A stretch of DNA of 64,000 bases from Pogonophryne albipinna (GCA_028583405.1 CM053246.1:21459570-21523569); one strand, 5' to 3'; shown: positions 1 to 14,320, counted from the first letter of the stretch. Numbers and translations are program-made. The notes: a model not told the origin generated them from the letters alone.

Positions 1-1576
1 TCCATGTTTCATTAGAGGTCAAATAATGGTTCGAGAGCAGCCACAAAAACACTGTTAAAATCTTGTAATGCCAACTTTAAGATTATAGGTTGTTATGCTT
101 TAACCATCAAGTTACGAAGATGCTAGGAAACTCAAAACATCTGTGTCATAGTTAATTACACAACATCAATCGTCCAATCATGAATTTGGAAGATAATGCA
201 AGTCTTTCATTTGAGTGCAAACACTATAAAAGAAAGCTTTCATGTGGAACACTTAACATTTTTTAATCTGTTGCTTTAACAGGGCTTCACAAAGAAACAG
301 AGAACCATAATTAAACATCGATCAGACATCCATTTGATGGCTTAAGAGTAGCCTGTCAAATTGTTGCTGGCAGACGGCTCAGCTGGCTTGTCCTTGTGAT
401 TTAAATCGATATCACACTGCAGCTGAGGCAACTAAAAAAAGACAAACTTTTGGTGAAATGTTTTTTGTCTCTGTGTATCAGAGAGAGAGAGACTGCAAAT
501 AGAATCTCAGATGTATTTGACAGAACCTGACAGGCACAACATCACCTATGACATGAAAGCTGTCTCCCTCATACAAACACCAACGCAATCACATTAAATC
601 AGGATCAAACAACAGCCCTGATCCCTGAAAGCTATTTAAATACATTTCCAAAAATTGAGATGAGGAGTAAAAGGGCAGACAGAGTTCAGACGAGCAGACC
701 AATAGAAGTACATCCTGTGAAGGATATTAAATGGTTTTAAGGACTAGGGAACACAAAGGATCATACAAGGATCTTAATTATCATGCTCACTGATTCTGAA
801 TCAATTAACAAATTGAATATAATATTTACATCATTGTAATATATTTTCTTAGTGGGCTATTTCTATAAAAAAGAAAAGAGAGCTATGAACTGCAGGTAGA
901 GCTGCTATCCAACAGATACACAGATATCTGAGGTTTTACTTTACTGACATAATTTATCTAATTTTTGCACTTGACATGTCACTCAAAGCTTTCAGTGCCC
1001 TCCATTCAATCGGAGTAGAGTAAAGAAAGGGAGAAGATGAGGTAAAAGAAGACATCATAACTTATTATCCACCAGCTGATTTTCTTATTTTCAGAGGGAG
1101 AATTGGAATTTAACGGGTGTCTTTGCTGCTGGTCTTACCGCTAGCTTTCCCGATGTCCCCCACCCTCTCTCTGTACAAATCTCATTCCCCTCTTTGAAAA
1201 AGAGGGCATAGCAGTCACTCTCCCTGTGATTAACCTAATCCCCTGATCGCAGAGCAGCGCTCCTCTCAGTGCCAACACCCTACCATACTTGGCATCAAAA
1301 GCACTCATGCTGTTATAACCATGGGGCACACTATGAAAAAAAGTACGCAGTGCAGAACGTAACATCACTACTAAATAAAAAACTAAATATACCAGTAAAA
1401 GCCTAAAAGCAAGGGCTCACAAAAATGGATTATAGCTTTACTATAACATGAACGCTTTTGATACTTCACTGTAAGGTCACGACTTCTGGATAGGGCTCAC
1501 GTTAAGTACAATACTTGAATAATGTATTCCAACACTGGTTAAGATTGTTGTTACTAACTCATTGATCATTGATTTT

Positions 1577-1578
<2 letters not shown>
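1..1578. other. Intron-like unique sequence, no feature seen
   Basis: AT-rich sequence with no recognisable exon, RNA gene or transposon end on either strand. Inferred to be pde4b intron. Confidence 0.5.

Positions 1579-1657
<79 letters not shown>
1579..1657. repeat. (GT)n microsatellite
   Basis: Uninterrupted GT dinucleotides over 79 bases. Together with 35817-35904 it is the only sizeable array reading GT on the plus strand. Confidence 0.97.
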
Positions 1658-1659
<2 letters not shown>

Positions 1660-4600
1660 ACTGTTTGTTTTCCGGAAAATCCTGTCAATGAGATGCATGC
1701 CTGAGTGTTGTGGTGAGGATATTTAAGGCTAAGAACCTCGCGGTTGGTGTTGAGGGTTAGAGGTCTTGATCCTGACATAAGAATATGTCCACAAGGTCCA
1801 CATGTGTCAAGTTTTCTCTCACAAGCTCTTTCCTTCCCATCTTTAAACGTAACACCTTTTTATATCTGGGCCATCTCCAACTGACAGGCTACCAGATCCG
1901 TAGGTGTGTAATCTGCAAATTGGTTCAAAACAATGACTCACTATAGGTTCATAGATCAAGGATATCAGATGGAGGAAATGTTCACAAAATCACTGAACTG
2001 TCAGCTCTGCACACACTTCAGAGCTCTCAGATTAGTTTAATTATTTCAACCAGCACATACACTACGCTAATAATTAAAGAAAAGTATATCGTTTAAATAC
2101 TATCGCTATACTATCAATGCAGTGTGTGAAATAATGATTAGCTGCTGCTAGCTACTTTGCACTTTTAATACTGCTAATCCTGCTTTGGGCTGAGTTGAGG
2201 TTAATTATCAAAAGCATGTTAATTCTGCTGGATGAGCTTTTAAAGAATTGCATTAAATTACAGTAGATTGGGTGCCACTGAAAATCCCTGAAAGGAAACG
2301 TATTTCATGTCAATGTAACCCTGTAATATAGCATTTCACTGAGAAAACCTGAGAAGCACTTAAAGTGAAGTGCAGCCCAGTTTGCAGTATGTCTACACAT
2401 ACTGAAGAGCTTACTTCTAGTTTGTTATTCAGTTCCCCAATTGGGAATGTGAACCCAAGTATAGAGAAAAATTGGTGTAATTAAAGTACAGATGTGTGAA
2501 TAAGTGAGTTGAAAAAGGAGGATGAGTAGCTGGTGAGAAGAAGGAAGGAGAAAAGAAAAGGAGAACAAGAAAAATGGGGCAATTTGCACACCATGGCTCT
2601 CCTCCTATGCACCAAGAGGATTTTCTTGGAACTAAAAGTGTTATCAGCAATTTCCAGCAGCGATTTGCACACAGTACACTTCTGAGCTACCTCTACAAAG
2701 TGGCTAAGTCCAATGAGAATAACACACTGTGTCCTCACACAGCAATTATGTTGACATGCAAAAGTGCACGCACACACACACAAACGCATCAGTCCTCTAT
2801 AATTTATAGTTATATACGATAACACAATGATGACATGTTGTTCAAGAAAATATCCATATTCACAACAATTATGATAATGCTTAACTGTTTACTGACAACA
2901 TGTTCAAAATGTTTGTCCAATAAAATATCTATTCTAAATGTAATCACAGATGGGCCTAGTGATAAAGTTCTGTGCTTTCTACTCCCACCCCCCAAACCAC
3001 CACCATGCAACTAAGATTTGACACACTAAAAGAATAGCAAAAAGTTGCTTTTGAACATTATCCAGGCAAAGATTACATTTGTCACCACAGCGCAGGGCAT
3101 TTCAATTGACAATAAAACTTAATACAACTACATACCACTCCAAATTGCAAAGGGAAACAGTAAGAAAGCTGGGGGCCATCTTTTTAAAAACATACCAAAC
3201 CCAGGAGTGACGACGGTAGCAGAAAGTGCTGATGGATAAATTCAGACTTGATGATGTTGTTGTCATCGTCCTGGTTCCCCTTGTGATCAAAAATATATTT
3301 GTTTATTCTATTTTTCATCAGCTGACAGACAGATTCATCCTCAAATCCAACTCTAGATTATCTCAGGGCAGTTTTTTAGAAATCCATCGGGATTATCTCA
3401 ACATTCGTCACTGGAGAACTTGCTCTCGGTTTCCAAAAAAATCAGCAGGTGGTAGCTCAGACTGTCCAGAGAGGAAAACCCTGCATGTTTGTTCCAGTTA
3501 TCTCCCATTAAATCCGGCATTAATATGACCAAAACCAGACAGAATACTATAATCAGATAAAAAAAAATCATGCCTTCAATTCCTTCATGAAAACACATAG
3601 TCCTTCAATTGAGTGTTGATTACAGCATCTGTTCACTGCCAGTCCCCCTCAGAGCGACCAGAGCAGTGTTTCGCTTCTCTGCCGGTCTCTGTCCTGCTGA
3701 AACTGATGCTGTTCCACTATGTAGTCTCTGCCTGAGTTCAGGTCTGCTGGTCCACGTGCAGGTCACATTTCATGTATGACCTTTGATCCCCAAGACATAA
3801 TTGAAGGTAAATATTTGTGCATTGGCCCAAACAATTACTGTTAAGTAATCCGTCTTCCTTTGAAACGAATATTGGCCCGTCCAATGATTCAAGTTGACCT
3901 TTTTCATTTAACATAATAAAGAATAATTACATTTCTGAATATCTCAAAAAGTCCCTCTGTTAATACTGCTGTGTCCCACTCCTTTATTTACCCTGACTAC
4001 AAGTATATCCAAGATTACTAGCAACTTGAATTTAATCTGGAACAACAAAGATGGTAGAGTTGATAGCATAGTTGAGAGCCTATTGCATCATCAATGTTTT
4101 AATGACTGCAACAGTATAGGCCCTATACAGGGGAAGGCCTATCCTATATACCTACAGCACATATCCTAACCCTTGATCCGCTACATCAATTACATTTGTT
4201 GGGTTTCATCCAAATATCTGCCACGGGAAAAATCAATCACTCTTTTTGGCAACAGAATAACCTTCTTGTTGTTTCCCCTTCTCATGTTAGTCGAACACTT
4301 CCTTTAAAGCACTCGCTGAGTCTGTCTGTCCCACTGCCCATGCTGTTTGTACCTAAAGGGTCTGATTACACAAAGCACATGCATTAGGCCTTATTGGAAT
4401 ACAGCGAGAACTGTAGCCCGTATTGAGGCACACAATCCACCACGTTGGCAGACAACACACACATTAAGATGGTTTTAAAACACCAGCACTGCTGATGAAA
4501 TACAATTTAGTAAACACCAACAACTGCAGTCAAATTTAAAATCAATTTCTACACTGATGCCCACTTTACTAGTCCCCTCAAAGTGCCTCTATAAAACAGC

Positions 4601-7600
4601 AAGTGAAACTGCCTAGCAACAAGTGGGTTCGAAAGCACTTGACTGTGTGGTCTACCATTGTTTGCTTTGAAAGGTGGCCCTTTTTATTGCATGTACTGTA
4701 TAGGTGGCACAGGAAATTAGTCTTTGAACACATTTCTATGGACAGAACAGGAAAATCTTTTGTTGTGAGATCATTGAGGCCACAGGCAGAAGTTATTTTA
4801 GACAAAAATAGTTTTAACAATAATACCCAGTAAACCATAGTTGTTTGTTAATTAACCTCCCTATCTCTGCGTTAAATCCAGTTAATCATTTAATGGCATG
4901 AAATCAATGACTAGAGCAACAACATTTAACAAGCTGAATTTTTTATTTGTATTATTTAGATATCAATTAATCTAACTCATATGCACCCATGTCTCAGTCA
5001 CAGACACACAGTCCTAAAGTTAAACAACAACTCATCATGAGACAAACACAGGCAACAACTGACAATATACTGTATTTCTCAATGTGAATATTCAAGAAGC
5101 ATACAGTATACCGGCAAAACACACACCGACTTAAAATCTCTCATCTGGGAAATTCTTCAAACACGTGAACATGAGAGAGAGGAAAAAACAGAGACAAAGC
5201 ACTGAGGTGAGAGACATTACCATGGCAACCAACTTCGTAAACTTGACTCCACCAATGAGATGTGACCTAATAGTAAGCCTGAGGATTTATAATACACCAG
5301 AGGCCATGATAGTGTCATAGTAGCAGTTTCCTACTACTGTACAATAGCTGACTAAAGACATAACACAATGTTTGCATGCATTCGATTTAATTTATAATGT
5401 TCTATTATAACAAATTAGTCAAAAGTCTGGACTTTACAGAGGTCAAAACCATGGGTCACTATTAAGACAGCGGAACTCAAAAGTTGATCATATTTGTTTT
5501 TTTTAATGTTATTTTTAACCCTTATTTGGGCTTTATATTTCAAGCTTGTACGAGAAAATGTAATTATCAATACATGATCAAACATAACCCCAGAGTTAAT
5601 AAAGTGAGTGCATTCAAGTCCTAGCACTGATTTTAATGAGGAAATAAGCTGCCTTCCCAGTTAAAACACTATTTATGATATGATAATCCCTTCGTATTAC
5701 TGCTGGTTCAAATACAAAACAAGATGCTGCTCAGCTTGCTGCCACCACCACAGCTGTGGCTCCCAAAGCATGCCAGCGCAGACCCCCCCGCCAGCATCGA
5801 CCTGAGGGTCTCCGAGGCTTCATAGCTCCCCACAGGGGGCCGCATTGATCTCACTCTGCTTTCACTTTCCTTGCCTTTCATTTATGTTTCACAGAGAGCA
5901 ACATGAAACCTCGACACCAATACAAAATCCTTACCCTGATTCCTCCCAAATTAAAAATGTTTCTTCAATATGTGCAATTTGTTGAATGTGTGAAATATTA
6001 GGAAAACGCATGAACAGACAAGCGATTCCAGCGAGTAACAACTTATTTAATTTCCTTTTTTTCATATGTATGTGATCATTGAGATGTAAATAAATAAAGA
6101 TAATGTTTAGATAGAGATTTAACTTTAACTACAATTCAATATATGCATTGTCGCCTATATGGCTCTAAAGCAGAATCACCGTTAAGGCATAATGCATAAT
6201 GTCCTTGACACACCAACCAGACATTAGGCACACTCATCTCCAACACAAAGGCCACCACTGACATCACCACAACTCACATAACAGCGTAATTATCACCGCT
6301 GTGTGTGTGTTTGTGCGTGTGTGTATAAGGGTCTCTACCAGTGTGTGTTTGTGTGCCTGTGCTCACAAGGTGTGTGCATATGTCAGTGTGTGACAGCGTG
6401 ACGCACATAGTTACGAGCACACATTGCTGTCTGGTTGCCATGGCCGACGGTTTCAACAAAGCCAAGCTTCTAAATAGCTTCCTGTATCTCCTTTTCATCT
6501 CCGTCTCCCCTATATTTCTTCAGGTCTTTTGTTGTTACCAGCCTCTTTTTATTTCCTAATACAGACCTTTTCTATCGGGGCGATGTCTCCCCTTCTCTTT
6601 CTTGAGGTCAGGTTTTTGAGATCAATGCTGTTTATCCCCATTATATACAAGGAATTTTAGGAATATCTGTAGTGTCAATGTGTGCTTCTTATTTGTGTGC
6701 TGATCCTTACCTGGGTCTATCTTTGTCTCAGAGACTAGCATTGTATCATGTGATGGCTTCCAACAGGGCTTTCAGCCTATTTCTGTCTTGAGTTTCTCTC
6801 TCCCAAAGAACAACAACTAAATAGGTCACTTCTGATCATGCTTCATCTTTCTTTAAGGTGTTATCTATTCTGTCTGAGAGAAACAGCATTTAGTGTAATA
6901 ATGGTCTGAGATGACAAGGCTTGTACTTCAAATGTATTATCTTGGCCATTTTCATCCTCTAGACTCGGCTGTCTCTCTTTAATTGCTCTCTTTTGCTCTC
7001 TACCCATATCCATCCATTCATTTATTTTATGTATTCTGTGTAGGGTTGTTGAATGCATTGGGGAAATACACCAACAACAGATTCACACTCATATTTACAC
7101 CTTTAGGCTAACTAGATCCTTGCTATAAGCTTTTCCAGGGAGGCTGAGCATCCTCATTTAAAAGTCAGGAACCACTGGATAGTAGGAGCTGCACGACGCT
7201 CTGCCACGTATGGACTATTTTCAATATGGCAAATCTATTTGTCACTAAAGCAGAGAAAAAAGGTCTGCTCTCACTGAAGGGGTACAGAAGTTCAGACTAT
7301 ATGACTTTTAGCAAAGAGAAATTGAAGGCAGGATTCAGACTCTGAGCAGCAACTTTCTCAATTTAAGCTTTGAAAGTAACCACACATTTCGTGTCCCAAA
7401 CCTCCTGACAGAACACATCCATTTAGGCTTGGAATTGAAGATATACAACGTTTTAGTGAATCATCCCAGGATCATCCTACAGGATTTCCCCCAGACTGCA
7501 AGGAGCTTCATATATATGATACGAGGAACACTTTTTTTGTTTACGTTTTTTGATTACCCAAAAGTTAAATACTGCCCTGGTTCTGATTATTTAAGCATCA

Positions 7601-7946
7601 AAAAAGTGTTTCATTGTGCCTAGGAGGTGTTTTCTCACACCATGTTAATGTTGGAACAATTACAGTAATGCAAACAAGACCAGGGCATACATTAACCCAC
7701 GAGAGTCAAGGTTGGATCTAATTAGAAGCTGTAGGCTATAGCTAAACTTCAGGTCAGATTCTCCTGGAGGTGCCAGGTTATCCTGTGTCAGTGACATCAC
7801 TGGTGACCCCATGCAAAGTGACCTATGTGTGTTTGTTTGTACTTCCCGTGTGCTGCGGGGCTCTTCTTTCTATACAACTATTGTGTAAGTCACACAGAGC
7901 CTCTTGAGGGTATAAAGGTAGACTTGGATTCTCACCCCCTGCAGGT

Positions 7947-7949
<3 letters not shown>
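1658..7949. other. Intron-like unique sequence
   Basis: No coding exon, transposon end or RNA gene could be supported. Short GT-rich imperfect tracts occur at 6301-6370. A C-rich patch lies around 5740-5850. Open frames here are short and lack any recognisable domain. Confidence 0.45.

Positions 7950-8008
<59 letters not shown>
7950..8008. repeat. (CA)n microsatellite
   Basis: Pure CA dinucleotides over about 59 bases. A compound (CA)/(CT) tract follows at 8055-8085. Confidence 0.96.
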
Positions 8009-8010
<2 letters not shown>

Positions 8011-8085
8011 ATAAACCGTACTGTCTGCAACCTGAGTCTGGGAATCAGATTCCACACAAACACACACACACACTCTCTCTCTCTA

Positions 8086-10560
8086 CCAGACCCACAGGGG
8101 CCTCTATCTCACAATAGGCCTGAGAAGCATTGACAGGGATCCATGTAATTTATATGACACCAGCACCACATGGGAGCAGACTAGAAGGAATCCTACGTCA
8201 TACTGGTTTACAAATGAAAAAGAGAGGAAACACTTTTTCAACATCAGCACACCTGACAACAGACCTCTTTCTCTTCTTACTCGCCTCCTCTGCTCTCTTA
8301 TCCTCCAACTCTCCACCTCTCTATGTCTCATACCCTTCCTGCTCATCCACTCTTCTCACAGCTCCTCTCTGTCACTCAATCATCTGTCCTCTCCCCTTCC
8401 ACCTCCACAATTTCTCCTCCTGAATAATAAAAAAGCAAAGAATGTTTGTGATTGTTCACGACTGAAGAATGAGCAAACCTGCCACCTAAGTCCCAAAGTT
8501 TAGAGGAATATATGCATGCTTTAGCCAGCACTTCTGTAGTGTTTGCTAAATTGAGGCATTGGCTGGCCGTCCTGTCTTACTGAAAATCACTTGCTTGAAT
8601 CTATAGCTGTAATCATGGTTTGCTCACAGTGCGGCAGGTGGCAGCACTCCCAACCATATGGCAAGTCAGCATTTACATCTAGTCATCAATTAGACAATGG
8701 GAGTCTGGGAGAGGAGATGAGCCCAATGATGGAGCGGCTTTATGCGAGCTTTAGAAGATTTTTTCATTCCGTTGTTACCGCCTGTAAGTCTGTATACTTT
8801 GCTACAGCATCCCGACAAAACACAGCCTGCATCAAAGTCTTAAGCCCTTCACTGCAGGGGATCGGTGGTCTGGAGGAATGAGGCAAAAAAAGGAGAATGG
8901 TAGTAAGGGACACAGAGAGAAGAAGCAGAGTAGAAAGATCCAAAATAGAAGAAGAGATCAGTAGAGGTGGGAAAAAAGGACCATGCCGTGTCTTCCTCAA
9001 AGCTTGTCCAGCTGAGTCACTCACTGCAGAGCGACCACAGAGCAGAGGCAACTCTGGTCTGCCCTGCATTTATTTCACAGTGCAGCCTCTGATAATTGAT
9101 CAAACAGGCGCAGTCACAGTCACTACAGCAGCGGTGGGGCTGGCACTGACACCGCTGCCTAACAAGCCAAAATTGATGTTGCAGGCACATGCTAATGCGA
9201 CACAATGCATCAGCATGTCGCAGAGCTGCTGGGTCACTAAGCTTGTACTGTACACAAACATACAAACATTGAAGGGTTTTATAATGGTTTAATTTATTTT
9301 AAGGGCATACAATGTCAATAATAAAGCATTAATAATGAGCCTATTGTGTAATTTTTCAGTTTTTGTTCATGTTAATCTTCTGTGGTAACCACATCTTAAG
9401 GTTTACAGCTATTTAAAATAGATATAGTGGCTGTTTTTTTTAGAATCATTCTAAAATATCTTTGAAGTTAAGGCATAGTGGGTGTGATAATTGTATTTCA
9501 AAGCAAATGGATTGCAATGAAAGATTAAAATATTTCTATCACACATAATCTATTTATAACACTTTATATCCACATGCTCAAAGATACAGAGACACGAGGA
9601 ATAAGAGACACAAATGTGACTTCCTCTCTTCACTTGATGATGTCATGGGTTCTAATGAAGTGACTGTAAGGTACCTAGGACAGCACTTATTTTGACACAA
9701 AAAACGCTGCATAACGAGGTTGAATTGATGCACTTGCTGTCCCTTAACATCCACAGTGCAGTGGGGTAGACGGTGTAATTCTCAGACTCGTTTTGTGCCA
9801 TGATGCAGGCTCCATCACACAAAAAGCAATTTAAACGGCTGTGACTGCGCCAGTGCTCCTTTTTCTGTAGCCTCTGATCGTTAATGAGCCACAGAGATAA
9901 AGTAGTGCAGGATTAACGACCCAAACAACCAAACTCCTGCCAAGGGACTTGTGGTGTGTAAGCCCAGCACCCTTCATTAATACCCACATAACTTAAGCAG
10001 CACTACCTACTCTGCCTAAACACTACAAATCAAGCCCTCTTCACACTTGCTTTGTTCCACTTAAGCACAGTGACCAGGCACAACCAGAAAATAAATTACT
10101 TTGCTTTTAATCCAGATCAGAAAGGACCAAGAACATGTCCTGTATCTCCAAATATCCTTCACATCTTCGAAAAAGTGACATTTGCAAGAAGGGACAAAAG
10201 TGTATGTATTAAAAGAAGATGACTTAACACAATTTATCCAACTACTGTAGCAGTGTCACTGCCGTTTACTCTCGCCCATGCCCATGAAGTCAGGGAGTAA
10301 AAGGAATAAGGTTGGCAGGCTGTAAATGGGCTTGATCTGCCTCGGGGGTGTTTAACTTGATTCTCTAAATGTGGCTCTCTGAAAGGCTCGTCTTACAAGG
10401 CCAAAAAGGAAAGGTCCACAAGCACTCCATCGGATTCAGAGCATCAAATGTAATAACAGCCATTATATAAGGAAAGTGGACTGTTGGGGGGAAATGGAGT
10501 AAATCAGGGCTCTCTTACAAAATCACCAAGGCCAAAATAAAGCAAACTAAATGTTAGCAA
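8086..10560. other. Intron-like unique sequence
   Basis: Nothing recognisable. The longest open frames (about 130 codons at 8897-9292 plus) show no domain and low-complexity composition. Confidence 0.45.
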
Positions 10561-10569
10561 GGACTAACA
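10561..10569. repeat. Target-site duplication of the Rex3-like copy (copy 1)
   Basis: GGACTAACA at 10561-10569 is repeated at 10837-10845 on the other side of the LINE fragment. Confidence 0.8.
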
Positions 10570-10836
10570 TCCATCCATCCATCCATCTTCTTCCGCTTAT
10601 CCGTGGTCGGGTCGCGGGGGTAGCAGTTCCAGCAGTTCCAGCAGAGAGCCCCAAACTTCCTTTTCCCTGGCGACATCAACCAGCTCTGACTGGGGGATCC
10701 CAAGGCGCTCCCAGGCCAGCGAAGAGATATAATCCCTCCACCTGGTCCTAGGTCTACCCCTTGGTCTCTTCCCAGCTGGACGTGCCTGGAACACCTCCCT
10801 AGGGAGGCGCCCAGGTGGCATCCTAACTAGGTGCCC
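10570..10836 (-). mobile_element. 5'-truncated Rex3-like (RTE) LINE, 3' end
   Basis: On the minus strand the reading frame gives the end of an RTE/Rex3 reverse transcriptase ORF: GKRPRGRPRTRWRDY, then WERLGIPQSELVDVAREKEV and LLPPRPDHG with a stop. The GGAT-repeat tail (ATCC units at 10570-10590 on plus) is typical of Rex3. Only the last 270 bases are present, as usual for 5'-truncated LINE copies. A 9-bp direct repeat GGACTAACA flanks it. Confidence 0.88.
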
Positions 10837-10845
10837 GGACTAACA
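10837..10845. repeat. Target-site duplication of the Rex3-like copy (copy 2)
   Basis: Identical to 10561-10569. It marks the 5' truncation point of the insertion. Confidence 0.8.
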
Positions 10846-11004
10846 CTGACAACAAAAAAATAAATAATTGTCAGTTAGGGATGTCACGATTAATGCAATT
10901 AAGTAGTTGATTAGAATATCAGGTAAAGAATAAACCAAACAAATCAACGCAGTGAACAATATGCTATCAACAATTCAACTTGCAAAATGTTAAACAAATT
11001 AGAC

Positions 11005-11803
11005 CTTTCCTAACGGTCAATGCTGCTAAGTCATACCTCCACTGCATGATTCTATGATTGAATACTGTTTTACAAACTGGTCGTTTGCTTGTGCCACAAA
11101 CCTGAAACCCATAGAACAGCTGTACAAGAGAGCTATCAAGGTGTTTGACAGAAAGCCAAATTCATACCACCACTGTACCATCCTTGAAAAATACAATTTT
11201 GACAATTTTAAGTCTTTTAAAAGTATGTGTTTTTTTTATAAATGTTTATATTCCCCTTAGGGGAATTAATCCACAAAAACACTGGACGCTGCACCAGGTC
11301 AGAAACCAGAGGAGACTGTGAAGTCCACCGCAGACGGACCACTTTTGGACAAAATATCCTCTCCGTTAAAGGCAGCTCTTTCTGGAATAGCCTCCCAACT
11401 GAGATACGGGATTGTCCCACTCTCAATAGTTTTAAAAGTCAACTCAAATAATGGTTGAGAAACAAACAGACGTGCAATCACCGCTAAATGCACTTTAATA
11501 CAGGGGTATCTCCTCTCGCACTTTATGTAGCTCTTGTATCTTCTCTTGCACTTTATATGTCGTTGCTGCTATATTGTACTGCCATGTGGTAAATACTTGT
11601 GTATGCTGCTCTTGCTCTTTTTGCATATCATGTATTTGTTTTTGCTATGTTTGTAAAATGTAATTTTCTTAAATGTTTTATGTGAGGGGCTGCGGATGGA
11701 AATTAGCTTAAAGCTAAATCTGGCACTGTTACGCTCGACACATTTTTTTTCATTATTGTGCATTGTTCCTGCCAAATAAACGATTACATAAATAAAATAA
11801 ACT
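11005..11803 (+). pseudogene. L2/jockey-type LINE remnant: end of reverse transcriptase plus 3' UTR
   Basis: In pieces the plus strand encodes the C-terminal part of a non-LTR reverse transcriptase: NAAKSYLHCMIL near 11019, IEYCFTNWSFACATN with KPIEQLYKRAIKVFDRKP at 11057-11160, and SSFWNSLPTEIRDCPTLNSF at 11380-11440. A small deletion near 11053 and a shift near 11245-11260 break the frame, so it is dead. About 350 bases of 3' UTR follow, ending in AAATAA-type repeats at 11776-11803. The clade is inferred from the WNSLP motif and the tail. Confidence 0.75.
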
Positions 11804-12144
11804 TAGATTGCTTTATTACAGTCTGCTTACTGGTTTTGTTAGAAAGGTCATGGTTCTCCCTTTGATATATATTGTATATCCTGTCACAGTAAGTTAGTTT
11901 GTCAAGAACCCATAAGGTACCTACATTACTTTAAAAAACAAGTATGTTAATGTCGTCAGAATTGTGTAATATATTTTGTACCAAAAAAGGATTTCTCGTG
12001 ACATCCATAAGATGAGAGTGTAGATGGAATACTTTAAAAGTGACACTGGTACCCATTGTACTCTACTTTGGCATATAAGAACAATTTGACTTTGCACAAC
12101 GTGAGTCTCATTTTCAGAGTTTCGACCTTAATTTCTGTAAGTTA
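11804..12144. other. Unique sequence, nothing seen
   Basis: AT-rich spacer between the LINE remnant and the MITE at 12148. No supported feature. Confidence 0.4.
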
Positions 12145-12147
12145 TAA

Positions 12148-12716
12148 CGGAGCGTCCACACAGCAGCGTGCGTTGACGCTTGGATGTGGGCGTATCTGAA
12201 GCTTGGGGATTTTTTGCGAGCAACGCGACCAACAACCAATCACATGAATCTCCCGCCCCCGACATACAAAGCAATAGCAATGTTAAAACGAAGTAAACTG
12301 GATATAAAATCCCCAAACAGGCGAAAACCTACCAGTTTCATCCACTGTCTCTGCCACCTCCCTCCATGCCTCGCTCCTCCGGTTTGTATCCCGGTAGATG
12401 AACAGAGACTGATCATACAGCACAGCTCCATTTTTTGGAATATGAGGAAATGACCTGCGTAGTCTCTCCCAGCATACACGCGGTTTGATTGGCTAGCGTT
12501 TGTACTGGCAGATTTGCATAAACGGGATTTCATTGGCTGACGCCTCCGTCGAGGCGTCAAAAGTTGAACATTGCTCAACTTTTGAAGCCAGCAACGCCAG
12601 CAACGCTCCACGTCGCTTCCCAAAATGCAGTTCGGCTAAAAGTGACGTCACCCCATTCAAAGTGAATGGGCAGAAGCGTTGGAAGCTTCAACGCACGCCG
12701 CTGTGTGGACGGGCCG
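12148..12716. mobile_element. PIF/Harbinger-like MITE
   Basis: Terminal inverted repeats pair CGGAGCGTCCACACAGCAGC at the left with CGGCCCGTCCACACAGCGGC read inward from the right; both continue GTGCGTTGA. TAA flanks both sides (12145-12147, 12717-12719), matching the 3-bp TWA duplication typical of PIF/Harbinger. Open frames inside do not resemble a transposase, so it is non-autonomous. The superfamily is inferred from the TSD. Confidence 0.72.
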
Positions 12717-12719
12717 TAA

Positions 12720-13746
12720 TGGTCTGAGTGCAATAAGCAAAGCAGAAGTAAGCAAGTCTTTACAACGCACTTCTCCATACCAACTTAAATTGCTTTCAGA
12801 CAGCCGGTGTTTGCCGTCAAACCTCTTATTTCGTTCCACTTTCGACTTTCATTTTAGCAATGTTGCTGACTTGGTCTAATTACTAAATATCATACAACCC
12901 AATGGAAATGGTAGCCAAAACAAAGAAAAATGAAACCCAAGAAGAAGAATGCTGTAGTTACCCATAAAAGGTGTCTACGTTATTTTAAATAACATCTTGT
13001 TTGATCAATATTTAGAGATTTACAGGCAGATAGGATTCATTTTAAAGGCTGATTTATAAGCAGCATATCGTTCAAGACATTTCTTCATGTGACATGACGG
13101 TCGTATCAATAATACATTGCATGAGTCACCATCACTGCATGTGTTAGCAGGCATCCTAGCGCACTTCAAAATCAGACAAGACAGAAACTTGGCCTTGATA
13201 TTTTCCAAGCTGGTGGTGCAGCATAAGGAATATGGTCACCAACAAAGGCTGTCTAACTTTCTGCCATCTTAACTGTTTACCAGGACCAATTACAAATGTG
13301 TCACTTTTTAATGCACGATTATTGCTGCACCAACCAACCTAGACGGAAAAACACAAGCCAGAGGCAAGTGGATACACCACTGTCTGCTGCTGCCCCAAAT
13401 GCTGCATCCAGCCTGGTTGAGTGGTTTGTAATGACAGATGAAGTCGGAGTGAGACAGACACGGAAGAGGAACATAACCCCTCTGGGACATATTTAGGTGA
13501 TAAAAATGACAACAGTAAACAGGTCTGTAATTAAAAGCGTATCTCCTTTTGTCTTCCTTGTGGCAGGAAGTGGGTTGCTCTCTCTACAAGTCAGAATAAT
13601 TTAACCTAAGAGCTGCAAACCCACTAACATTTCAGCTATTCATAGCAGATGAGAGGAAATCTTTGATTATTTTAAAGTCAGCTGCTGTGATACATTTAAA
13701 TTAGATTCTTCTGTGGTTCTAAGCTGCCAATTGGTGATAGTACTCA
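12720..13746. other. Unique sequence, nothing seen
   Basis: No recognisable exon, RNA or transposon terminus on either strand. Confidence 0.4.
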
Positions 13747-13754
13747 GGTTGTGG

Positions 13755-14312
13755 CAGTGGCGTAACAAGGTTGTGATTGGCCCCGGTGCAAATATTGTTT
13801 TGGGCCCCCCCCCCCATACATAAGCGCACGCTGATGCGCTCACACACGCAGGGACACACACAACCACTCATAAGCGCAACATGTAGGCTATCAACAACAG
13901 CCTGCCCTGGCCTCAGACCACCACAGCCTGACAACGACACAGCGAACTAATCACACAATCACTTTATAGAATTAATTGAGATTTCGAGGACGATGTATGA
14001 CAAAAAAAACGGTCTAATTTTTTCAGTTTAGCCGTTACATCTCCTTGTTCTCTCTTGTCCTTTCTCTTTCGAGCGCTGCTCTTGTGCTTTGGTTTGCTGT
14101 ACATTATAAATGCAAGCTATTCAATGTTGTATAATGCTGCAGAACTTGCTGCTGCTAGCTACAGTACCTATAACTTTTGAGGTTGATTAAACGGTTCGCT
14201 CGTCACGCAAGGTATCACATGACATGAAAAGGAGCAAGGTCATTGGACAGACACATTTAAAAAAATTGCATGGGCCCCTGGCCTGCTCTGGGCCCCGATA
14301 GTTACGCCACTG
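13755..14312. mobile_element. Non-autonomous hAT element (CAGTGGCGTAAC family)
   Basis: A perfect 12-base terminal inverted repeat, CAGTGGCGTAAC, sits at both ends. The exact 8-bp duplication GGTTGTGG lies at 13747-13754 and 14313-14320, the hAT signature. The 558-bp interior has no transposase frame. A C10 run lies near 13805. Confidence 0.92.
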
Positions 14313-14320
14313 GGTTGTGG

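Noticed and set aside
12240..12623. 127-codon minus frame
   Set aside because: It lies wholly inside a MITE with inverted repeats and has no domain.
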